Origin: Planctomycetota bacterium
GTDB taxonomy: Bacteria > Planctomycetota > Planctomycetia > Pirellulales > UBA7805
Length of the DNA: 14,163 bases
Assembly: GCA_014237955.1 (NCBI GenBank)
Contig: JABABY010000031.1
Coordinates: 1 to 14,163, forward strand
Reading direction: 5' to 3'
The translations under genes were made by a program, and so were the position numbers. Under the pieces are notes generated by a model. That model made no database searches, was not told the DNA's origin, and worked only from the letters and a program-made list of their open reading frames with translations. Of this stretch, positions 8,612-14,163 are shown in pieces. Each line of letters opens with the position of its first letter. Position 1 is the first letter of the stretch.

Positions 8612-8716
8612 GATTCCGCGAAGGCGGAGTTGACCGGCCCCACCTAAGCAAGGCCGTGAGAAACGGCCCGACCGATGCAGGAATCGGATTTTTGTGGGGT
8701 TAACACGCGAAAGCGT
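8612..8716 (+). ncRNA. Candidate structured RNA in the carB/argH intergenic region
   Basis: Five helices can be drawn in 105 bases. A hairpin pairs GATTCCGC (8612-8619) with GCGGAGTT (8624-8631) around a GAAG loop. A closing helix pairs GGCCCCAC (8636-8643) with GTGGGGTT (8694-8701). Two hairpins are nested inside it: GGCCGT/ACGGCC (8652-8657 with 8663-8668, loop GAGAA) and CCGAT/ATCGG (8672-8676 with 8683-8687), the latter followed by ATTTTT (8688-8693). A last hairpin, ACGC-GAAA-GCGT (8705-8716), has a GNRA tetraloop. Four of the pairs are G-U on the plus strand and would be A-C mismatches on the minus strand, and the GNRA loop and T-run also fit the plus strand, so an RNA in the argH direction is favoured. 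I recognise no known riboswitch or RNA family. A difficulty is that the best argH promoter lies downstream, at 8731. The element might be a separate small RNA, a leader made from an unseen upstream promoter, or chance pairing. Confidence 0.3.
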
Positions 8717-8720
8717 CTAA

Positions 8721-8759
8721 TTGCCGTTCGTTGACAATTTGCCGTAACCCTTTTAACAT
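8721..8759 (+). promoter_or_regulatory. Sigma-70-type promoter for argH with flanking direct repeats
   Basis: TTGACA at 8731-8736 is a perfect -35 box, and TAACAT at 8754-8759 matches four of six -10 positions with an ideal 17-base spacer. Transcription would start near 8766, leaving a leader of about 50 bases before argH. A 7-base direct repeat, TTGCCGT, occurs at 8721-8727 and 8739-8745, 18 bases apart, bracketing the -35 box on one face of the DNA within error. This is a plausible site for a regulator of argH, though two copies of a 7-mer could also be coincidence. Confidence 0.5.
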
Positions 8760-8815
8760 TAATGTCTTGGGCCTATCAGCATCGCCACCACTAAACCGCC
8801 AACCCCCACAATGAC

Positions 8816-10201
8816 GTGACTACACCATCGCGAAGCGGTGTTTTTGACGTAGCGACCGATGATCGGGTCGTAAAGTTTACCGAAAGCGTAAGCTTTGATC
8901 GCCGTTTGTATGCGTACGATATTGAGGGTTCTATCGCGCATGCCCAAATGTTAGCCAAAACCGGCCTTATTTCCGCGGATGACTGCCAAAAGATTGTGCA
9001 ATCCCTCCAGGAGATTCGCCACGAAATTGAGCAGGGTAATTTTATCTTTGCAATTGAGAATGAAGATATCCATATGGCGATCGAGGCTGCTCTCATCGAT
9101 CGTTTGGGCGATGTGGGACGAAAACTGCACACGGCCCGTAGTCGCAATGATCAGGTTTCGACTGATTTGCGAATGTGGACTCGCGATGCGACGGCCAACA
9201 TTGATGCGAAACTACATAGCCTTCAATGCGCCTTCCTGGAACGAACGGACCAAGATGCAGATATCATTGTTCCGGCTTATACACACTTGCAGCGAGCACA
9301 ACCAGTCCTTGCCGCACACTACTGGCTCGCCTACATCGAAAAATTCCAACGGGATCGCGAGCGACTTGAATCTCTAAAACAACGCCTCAATGTTCTTCCG
9401 CTTGGCACTGGTGCGGTTGCCGGCACTAGTTTACCGATCGATCGGGAGGTGGTCCGACAACACCTCGGTTTCGACCAGATTGCGTGTAATAGTTTGGATG
9501 CGTCGAGTGATCGTGATTTTGTATTGGATTTTAGTTACGCACTTGCAGTCATTGCAGAACATCTCAGCGGCTGGGCAGAGGAGTGGATTGTATGGTCGAC
9601 AAACGAGTTTGGATATCTCAGCTTACCCCGTGAGTTTTGCACTTGCTCCTCAATGATGCCGCAAAAAATCAATCCCGATGTTCTGGAATTGATTCGGGGA
9701 AAAACCTCGCGGGTGATTGGCAATCTGACAAGTCTCTTGATGTTGGTGAAGGGATTGCCATTGGCCTACAATCGCGATCTTCAAGAAGACAAGCCACCTT
9801 TATTTGATTCCTTTGATACCGTTGGGGCGTGCCTTGATCTTGCAATACCAATCGTTGTTCAGAGCCAGTGGAACGCTGATAACGTTCGCGCAAAATTAGA
9901 GGGGGGTTATTTAGATGCTACGACGCTAATGGAATACATGATCAAGCTAGGTATACCTCAGCGCACGGCACACCATGCTGTGGGACAACTCGTTGGCAAG
10001 GCTATGGAACAACAACTTCCGCTGCGCAAATTACCGCTACAAGACATGCAAAATATCTGCGCCGAACTCGATCAGAATGTCTATCAAATACTCGGTGCAG
10101 AAAATGCCTTGAAAACATTTTGCAGTTTGGGATCAACATCACCTGACGAGGTAGCAAAGCAGATTGCGACATGGCGAGGGCGGTTGGATGGCACAACATA
10201 G
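8816..10201 (+). CDS. argH: Argininosuccinate lyase
   Basis: Splits argininosuccinate into arginine and fumarate, the last step of arginine synthesis; a cytoplasmic homotetramer of the fumarase/aspartase superfamily. At 461 residues it is full length. Signature regions are present: HTARSRNDQVSTDLR (105-119), THLQRAQP (156-163) with H157 as the likely base, and the flexible signature loop SSMMPQKINPD (278-288) with the catalytic Ser at 278/279. Two variations stand out. The N-terminal WGGRF of most ArgH proteins is replaced by SRSGVF (5-10), and the loop reads TCSSMMPQKIN where GSSLMPQKKN is usual. The start is a GTG at 8816; the frame upstream has no other start before a stop at 8792-8794, and the next residues align with the family. 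An out-of-frame ATG-ACG-TGA at 8811-8819 overlaps the start codon. It is followed after only 12 bases by the HEAT-repeat gene, so co-transcription is likely. Confidence 0.97.
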   Translation: MTTPSRSGVFDVATDDRVVKFTESVSFDRRLYAYDIEGSIAHAQMLAKTGLISADDCQKIVQSLQEIRHEIEQGNFIFAIENEDIHMAIEAALIDRLGDVGRKLHTARSRNDQVSTDLRMWTRDATANIDAKLHSLQCAFLERTDQDADIIVPAYTHLQRAQPVLAAHYWLAYIEKFQRDRERLESLKQRLNVLPLGTGAVAGTSLPIDREVVRQHLGFDQIACNSLDASSDRDFVLDFSYALAVIAEHLSGWAEEWIVWSTNEFGYLSLPREFCTCSSMMPQKINPDVLELIRGKTSRVIGNLTSLLMLVKGLPLAYNRDLQEDKPPLFDSFDTVGACLDLAIPIVVQSQWNADNVRAKLEGGYLDATTLMEYMIKLGIPQRTAHHAVGQLVGKAMEQQLPLRKLPLQDMQNICAELDQNVYQILGAENALKTFCSLGSTSPDEVAKQIATWRGRLDGTT

Positions 10202-10213
10202 CGAGACAACCTG

Positions 10214-12511
10214 ATGCATTCGCTGATTCACGTTTTTACAATAACAAATCTCGCGACAAAACCATTTCGTCATAGACGTTCTCGCCGATGCACAGCGCTT
10301 TACCGTGATTGGCTGGTGACTGGCTTTCTGGGTGCAATTCTGGTCGCACAGGTATCGAACCTGTCTGCCCAGAACCCACCACGGGCAACAGCCAATGGGA
10401 AAACCAGCACAGCGGTCATGGCAATTCAGGAATCCAACCCGACATCGCCAGAGGAATTGATTACGGCGATCAACCAATTAGTTGTTTTCCAGGAACTCGA
10501 GCTGGCTAATCACTATGCAGGTTCCTTAGGCCAAATTGATCTCCAGTCAGAAGGTCTGGCCGAACTAGGCGAACAAATTGGCTCTCTGCCCTTACTCCAA
10601 ATCATCGGGAACAAACAACTGGACCAGAAGGGACGCAACAATTGTCAAAAGATCCTGGATGCCTTAATCGCCAAAAGAACCAGCCCAGAGCGCCTTGCCC
10701 GCCTTGCCCAAGAGGCGACGACTGGTGATCGAAATGAGCGGCAGCACGCCATCACCGATCTTCGAGTCGCCGGGCCGGGGGCCATTGTGCCACTTGTTGC
10801 AATCCTCGCAGATCCCCAACCTACTGCCTTGCGCGATGCAGCGGTCTTTGCCCTTTATCAGATGGGGGATCAGACGATTGCGCCCTTGCTGGCTGTCATG
10901 GAATCAGCCGATGCGCCATTAAGGGCCTCTATTTTAGAGGTGTTGGGCCGACTCAAAACACGTCAGGCACTTTACGATATCTTGGCGGCGTCCTATTCGA
11001 CCTCCAAACCGGTGCGAGCGGCGGGCAGGGCCGCAGCGGGTAGGGCGGTGGGAACGATTCCACCTGTAAAGAAAATTAAAGCGATCCTCACTGCAGCAGT
11101 GAATGATTATTTGGCGGGTCGCATTTTACAACCCACAGACATCGATGGGCTAACGACCCTCTGGAGTTGGAACGCCGAGAACACATCTCTCACTTCCAAG
11201 CAGGTGGAAAAAGAGGTGTTGGCGGCCAATACCGCATATCGCATTGCCGATGCACTTTGGAAAATCGATCCAAGCGACGAACAAAGCCGACAAACTGCGG
11301 CGATCGCCCGATTAGAACGAGATAAACTCAATGGTGGTCTCAACAATCCACTGAGCTCTACAACGAGGCCATTTTTACACAAGCTGTTCAGTGAGGACAA
11401 CAAAGATACTGAAAACTTTATCGATTTTGATGAGGCTGTTTTTGAAGAGGCACTACACAAAGGATATATGCCCGCTGCGATTGCAGCTGCAGAGATTTTT
11501 GGAGAAGAGGTCGTCAATAAAAGCCAATCAGCTGACATACTCTTACGGCGGGCACCACAGGCACACCCTCTCGTCAAAGCTGCGGAACACAGCAATCGCC
11601 GCCTCCGAATGGCCGCCACGCGAGCCCTTCTGAAAATGGAGCCCGATCTACCATTTGTGGGCGCAAGTGACATCACCGAAGCACTACGGTTTTTTGCCAA
11701 CGTTGAGGGGCAGCCTCATCTGATTTTGGCCGACCGTCGTCCACGCCGCCGAACAAATATGGCGGGACTCCTCAAAACAATCGGTTACGAAATAGAGACT
11801 TACAAGAGTGGGGATGAGGCGTTTCTCGCAGCAAGCAGGAACCCGGAATGTGAGGCGCTCTTTTTATCAATGACACTTGGTCCCAGGTCGATTCAAGAGG
11901 TGTTACATGAACTGCGACTGGACCCGCGCACGGCAGACCTTCCGGTAGCACTGATCGTGGATCTCGAGAACCGGCTTCGTGCGGAGCAACTCGTTGAGGA
12001 AGACCCCTTAACACTCGTTTTCTTTCCACCGCGCGATGCGGAGACCGCAAAACATCAGGTTCGTCAGTTGATGGCCGCTGCCGGATTAAATTTTGTCACT
12101 CAACAGGAACGTTTAGATCAGGCCTCGGAGGCAATCAAACTGATTTCCATTCTCTCGAAAACGCCCACCGGAATATATGACCTGACCGGATTTGATCGAA
12201 TGCTGAACAAACCTCTGTACGTACCTTCGCTGACCAATGTCGCCGCAGAAGCCCTTGGAAATATTGGCTCTCCAGCCGCACAAACCGCTTTGGTCGATGC
12301 AGCGAGTCGGCCTGAGTTGCCAATCGGCGATCGCAAAGCTGCCGTGGCCGCAATGCGCCGCAGTATGAAAGATCGCGGTATTGGGCTAACCATTGCACAA
12401 ATCCAGAAGCAGCAGGGGCGTTACGATCAAAGTGTCAATAGTAGTCCGGAAGAGGAAGCCATTCTCTGGTCCATTCTTGACGCCATCGGAAAACTTGGAA
12501 ACAAGCAGTAG
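10214..12511 (+). CDS. Exported HEAT-repeat protein with embedded degenerate receiver-like domain
   Basis: A 765-residue protein. The N-terminus has a long Arg-rich n-region (residues 16-31) followed by a hydrophobic core WLVTGFLGAILVAQ and a likely cleavage after LSAQ (about 53), so export or membrane anchoring is expected. The Arg pair (SRRC) does not fit a proper Tat motif. HEAT-like alpha-hairpins are seen near 160-280 (repeats with AIVPLVAILAD, TIAPLLAVMES and a following helix pair), with further helical repeats at 410-475 and a final one near 672-720 (NVAAEALGNIGSPAAQTALV). Between these, residues about 501-622 look like a response-regulator receiver fold (HLILADRRPRRRTNMAGLL, then GYEIETYKSGDEAF). 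The key positions are lost: Ser 552 stands where the phosphorylated Asp belongs (ALFLSMTLG), Val-Asp at 582-583 replace the Thr/Ser, and Pro 605 replaces the Lys. It therefore probably acts as a protein-binding scaffold, not a phosphorelay element. It sits between argH and a sigma-54 activator in one transcription unit. The partner is unknown. Confidence 0.8.
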   Translation: MHSLIHVFTITNLATKPFRHRRSRRCTALYRDWLVTGFLGAILVAQVSNLSAQNPPRATANGKTSTAVMAIQESNPTSPEELITAINQLVVFQELELANHYAGSLGQIDLQSEGLAELGEQIGSLPLLQIIGNKQLDQKGRNNCQKILDALIAKRTSPERLARLAQEATTGDRNERQHAITDLRVAGPGAIVPLVAILADPQPTALRDAAVFALYQMGDQTIAPLLAVMESADAPLRASILEVLGRLKTRQALYDILAASYSTSKPVRAAGRAAAGRAVGTIPPVKKIKAILTAAVNDYLAGRILQPTDIDGLTTLWSWNAENTSLTSKQVEKEVLAANTAYRIADALWKIDPSDEQSRQTAAIARLERDKLNGGLNNPLSSTTRPFLHKLFSEDNKDTENFIDFDEAVFEEALHKGYMPAAIAAAEIFGEEVVNKSQSADILLRRAPQAHPLVKAAEHSNRRLRMAATRALLKMEPDLPFVGASDITEALRFFANVEGQPHLILADRRPRRRTNMAGLLKTIGYEIETYKSGDEAFLAASRNPECEALFLSMTLGPRSIQEVLHELRLDPRTADLPVALIVDLENRLRAEQLVEEDPLTLVFFPPRDAETAKHQVRQLMAAAGLNFVTQQERLDQASEAIKLISILSKTPTGIYDLTGFDRMLNKPLYVPSLTNVAAEALGNIGSPAAQTALVDAASRPELPIGDRKAAVAAMRRSMKDRGIGLTIAQIQKQQGRYDQSVNSSPEEEAILWSILDAIGKLGNKQ

Positions 12512-12550
12512 ACCATTTCCGCTATTAGCGCAACTCAGGCAACCATTCTA

Positions 12551-13609
12551 ATGAGCCGCGGTTTTTCCAATCCAACACCAGATGGCACATCCCCACCGAT
12601 TCCAGAATTGATCGGTGGTTGCGAGGCCATGCAGCAGGTTTATCGCCTTATCCACAAAGTTGCCTTAAGCGATGCGTCGGTCCTGCTCCTGGGCGAAACA
12701 GGCACGGGAAAGGAGTTGGTGGCTCGTGCCATTCATGAGATGAGTGGGCGACGCAATGGACCCTTTGTACGGGTCAACTGTGGGGCACTAACAGAAAGTT
12801 TGTTAGAAAGTGAACTTTTTGGACACGTCCGTGGCTCTTTTACCGGAGCGGTAAGTAACAGAACGGGTCGCTTTGAAGCGGCCCATACCGGAACCATTTT
12901 TCTGGACGAGATCAACTCCACGACACCAAAACTACAGGTTAAATTGCTGCGGGTTCTCCAGGAGAGGGAATTTGAACGGGTCGGCGACACCCAAACCATT
13001 CAGGTCAACACTCGTGTGATCGCAGCGTCGAACTGCGACTTGATGGATGAGATTGAATCCGGAACTTTTCGGGAAGACCTTTATTATCGATTAAATGTCG
13101 TCTCGATTGTAATTCCGCCGCTGCGCGATCGCCGTGATGACATTCCGGAATTAGTTGTCTATTTCCTAAATATCTACAATGAGATTAATGATCGTTATGT
13201 CATCCATATCGATCCGGATGCAATGGAGGCGATGAAAGATTACCATTGGCCGGGCAATGTTCGTGAACTTCAGAACTATGTTGAGCGGGCAGTTGTCCTT
13301 GCCGAAGGGGACGAACTCACACTCGAGTTGCTGCCGGAGGTTATCAGACTCGAACCACAGGTTTCCCGAAGGCGGGGGCAACGAGTCGATTTGGAAACAC
13401 TCTCGTATGAGGTTGTACAGGAGGGTTTAGCGACTGCCACAGCGGGCGAAAACAATTTACATACTAAAATTGTGAGTCGCGTCGAACGCGAATTGATTGC
13501 TCAGGTGATGGCTGCCTGCGATAATATACAAATTAAAGCCGCAGGAAGATTGGGTATCAACCGAAACACGCTGCATAAAAAGCTCAAGGAATATGAACTT
13601 GACCATTGA
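12551..13609 (+). CDS. Sigma-54-dependent transcriptional activator lacking a sensor domain
   Basis: A 352-residue bacterial enhancer-binding protein that would remodel sigma-54 RNA polymerase using ATP. It starts almost directly with the AAA+ domain (about 18-250): Walker A GETGTGKE (48-55), the sigma-54 contact loop as GSFTGA (95-100) where GAFTGA is canonical, Walker B IFLDE (116-120), the arginine-finger region FREDLYYRLN (173-182) and sensor II WPGNVREL (233-240). The C-terminus holds a Fis-type helix-turn-helix (about 326-346, AAGRLGINRNTLHKKL) for DNA binding. Only about 17 residues precede the AAA+ core, so there is no receiver, GAF, PAS or V4R input domain. Such short activators are usually controlled by a partner protein, as PspF is by PspA, or by expression level. 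The gene lies 39 bases after the HEAT/pseudo-receiver gene. I see no clear GG-N10-GC sigma-54 promoter nearby. The target genes are unknown. Confidence 0.95.
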   Translation: MSRGFSNPTPDGTSPPIPELIGGCEAMQQVYRLIHKVALSDASVLLLGETGTGKELVARAIHEMSGRRNGPFVRVNCGALTESLLESELFGHVRGSFTGAVSNRTGRFEAAHTGTIFLDEINSTTPKLQVKLLRVLQEREFERVGDTQTIQVNTRVIAASNCDLMDEIESGTFREDLYYRLNVVSIVIPPLRDRRDDIPELVVYFLNIYNEINDRYVIHIDPDAMEAMKDYHWPGNVRELQNYVERAVVLAEGDELTLELLPEVIRLEPQVSRRRGQRVDLETLSYEVVQEGLATATAGENNLHTKIVSRVERELIAQVMAACDNIQIKAAGRLGINRNTLHKKLKEYELDH

Positions 13610-13611
13610 CA

Positions 13612-13718
13612 CTTTTTTCGCACCGTCTTCCAGGATCCTTGGCCTGCCTTTAAGGAATCGTGCCTATTTCATATATGGCAATGCTGGGTCACAACATTTT
13701 TCGTCCAGAGCTTGAACC
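13612..13718. other. Short intergenic region before the membrane-protein gene
   Basis: A short inverted repeat, TCAAG and CTTGA with a 9-base loop, lies at the very end of the preceding gene, about ten bases before a T-run at 13612-13618. This is a poor terminator candidate because of the gap and the weak stem. No convincing promoter was seen in the remaining bases, so the next gene may be read from the upstream unit. Confidence 0.2.
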
Positions 13719-14163
13719 ATGTCCAGTATTAGTGTCGTCTGCTTTACATCGAGCTATGCTGTTGCGCTGGCACTTGAAATTTCACGGCTATTTTTTCGTA
13801 GTGGGATTCGTGGTGCACTGATGGTTATTTTTGCAACGGCTGGTTTTTTGGCACAAACACTTTTTTTGGTCGCGCGACTCACAGAATCCAATGCCAGCGG
13901 TTGGCTCGATTGGTATCTACTGGCGGCTTGGATTTTGGTTGCCGCGTATCTGTATCTCACTTTTTATCACCCGAAGAATCCGATCGGCATCTTCATACTC
14001 CCCATTGTCTTGGCCCTCATCGGTGCGGCCTATTTATTGCCCGATGCCCGTGGATTTACGGTGGGGGCATCTGCCTGGGGGTGGGTACATGGAGTGGCAC
14101 TGCTGCTCGGCACCACGGTGATCTTAATCGGCTTTGTCAGTGGGCTGATGTATCTGATTCAAT
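13719..14163 (+). CDS. HemX/CcsA-like cytochrome c assembly membrane protein, N-terminal part
   Basis: The frame opens at ATG 13719 and continues to the window edge, giving 148 residues and no stop, so the gene is truncated by the window. At least four or five hydrophobic segments are visible, near residues 5-20, 32-52, 64-82, 88-107 and 120-147, predicting a multi-spanning inner-membrane protein. The pattern SYAVALALEISRLFF, then a helix ending in LVAR, and later AWGWVHGVALLLGTTVILIG with IGFVSGLMYLIQ, resembles the HemX / cytochrome c assembly (CcsA, CcmC) superfamily, in which conserved Trp and His residues handle haem. H124 in WVHG and H84 are candidate haem ligands. In this family's usual setting a haem-synthesis gene such as hemA follows, but that lies beyond the window. 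It begins 109 bases after the sigma-54 activator. The exact subfamily cannot be settled from half of the protein. Confidence 0.75.
   Translation, partial: MSSISVVCFTSSYAVALALEISRLFFRSGIRGALMVIFATAGFLAQTLFLVARLTESNASGWLDWYLLAAWILVAAYLYLTFYHPKNPIGIFILPIVLALIGAAYLLPDARGFTVGASAWGWVHGVALLLGTTVILIGFVSGLMYLIQ

Noticed and set aside
8449..8643. A 64-codon minus-strand frame from a GTG at 8643, ending just before carB, considered as a leader peptide.
   Set aside because: It has no ribosome binding site, no run of regulatory codons such as arginine, and it coincides with the inverted repeats of the intergenic region; the frame is short enough to be chance.
10274..10290. Arg-rich SRRC segment at the start of the HEAT protein as a Tat signal.
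   Set aside because: The residues after the Arg pair do not match the F-L-K pattern of Tat signals; an ordinary secretion signal or anchor explains the hydrophobic segment.
13769..13785. TGGCACTT near 13769 and TGGCAC near 13848 as sigma-54 promoters.
   Set aside because: Neither has the GC of a -12 element ten bases after the GG, and both lie inside the coding region of the membrane protein.

Overview
The window most resembles a chromosomal segment of a planctomycete, probably Pirellulaceae-like. This is an inference from protein style, not from a marker gene. The signs are an ArgH that opens with SRSGVF instead of the usual WGGRF region, an exported PQQ-type beta-propeller with an acidic tail, a secreted HEAT-repeat protein, a HemX/CcsA-like membrane protein, few clear Shine-Dalgarno sites, and biosynthetic genes scattered singly instead of in pathway operons. 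No rRNA, tRNA, CRISPR array, transposon or phage gene was seen, and base composition and codon use look uniform.

Layout. At the left edge, on the minus strand, lies the N-terminal part of an unrecognised protein (start near 398, running off the window). A gene-free divergent region of about 430 bases follows. Then come three plus-strand genes: an exported PQQ-like beta-propeller protein (825-2300), purH (2517-4097) and trpC (4215-4997). carB (8431-5132) is on the minus strand, convergent with trpC and divergent from argH. The roughly 385-base carB/argH gap holds the best promoter in the window (TTGACA, 17 bases, TAACAT) and a nested set of inverted repeats that could fold as a multi-helix RNA.

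The right part is a plus-strand run of argH (8816-10201), an exported HEAT-repeat protein with an embedded degenerate receiver-like domain (10214-12511), a sigma-54 activator without a sensor domain (12551-13609), and the start of a HemX/CcsA-like membrane protein (13719 to the edge). argH, the HEAT gene and the activator gene are separated by only 12 and 39 bases and are probably co-transcribed.

How the genes fit together. PurH, TrpC, CarB and ArgH are housekeeping enzymes of purine, tryptophan, carbamoyl-phosphate (arginine/pyrimidine) and arginine synthesis. CarB and ArgH share a divergent control region, which makes joint control by arginine or pyrimidine status conceivable but unproven. 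The least ordinary elements are the HEAT/pseudo-receiver protein next to the sensorless sigma-54 activator, the structured carB/argH intergenic region, a perfect inverted repeat upstream of purH, and the acidic NPFE-repeating tail of the propeller protein.
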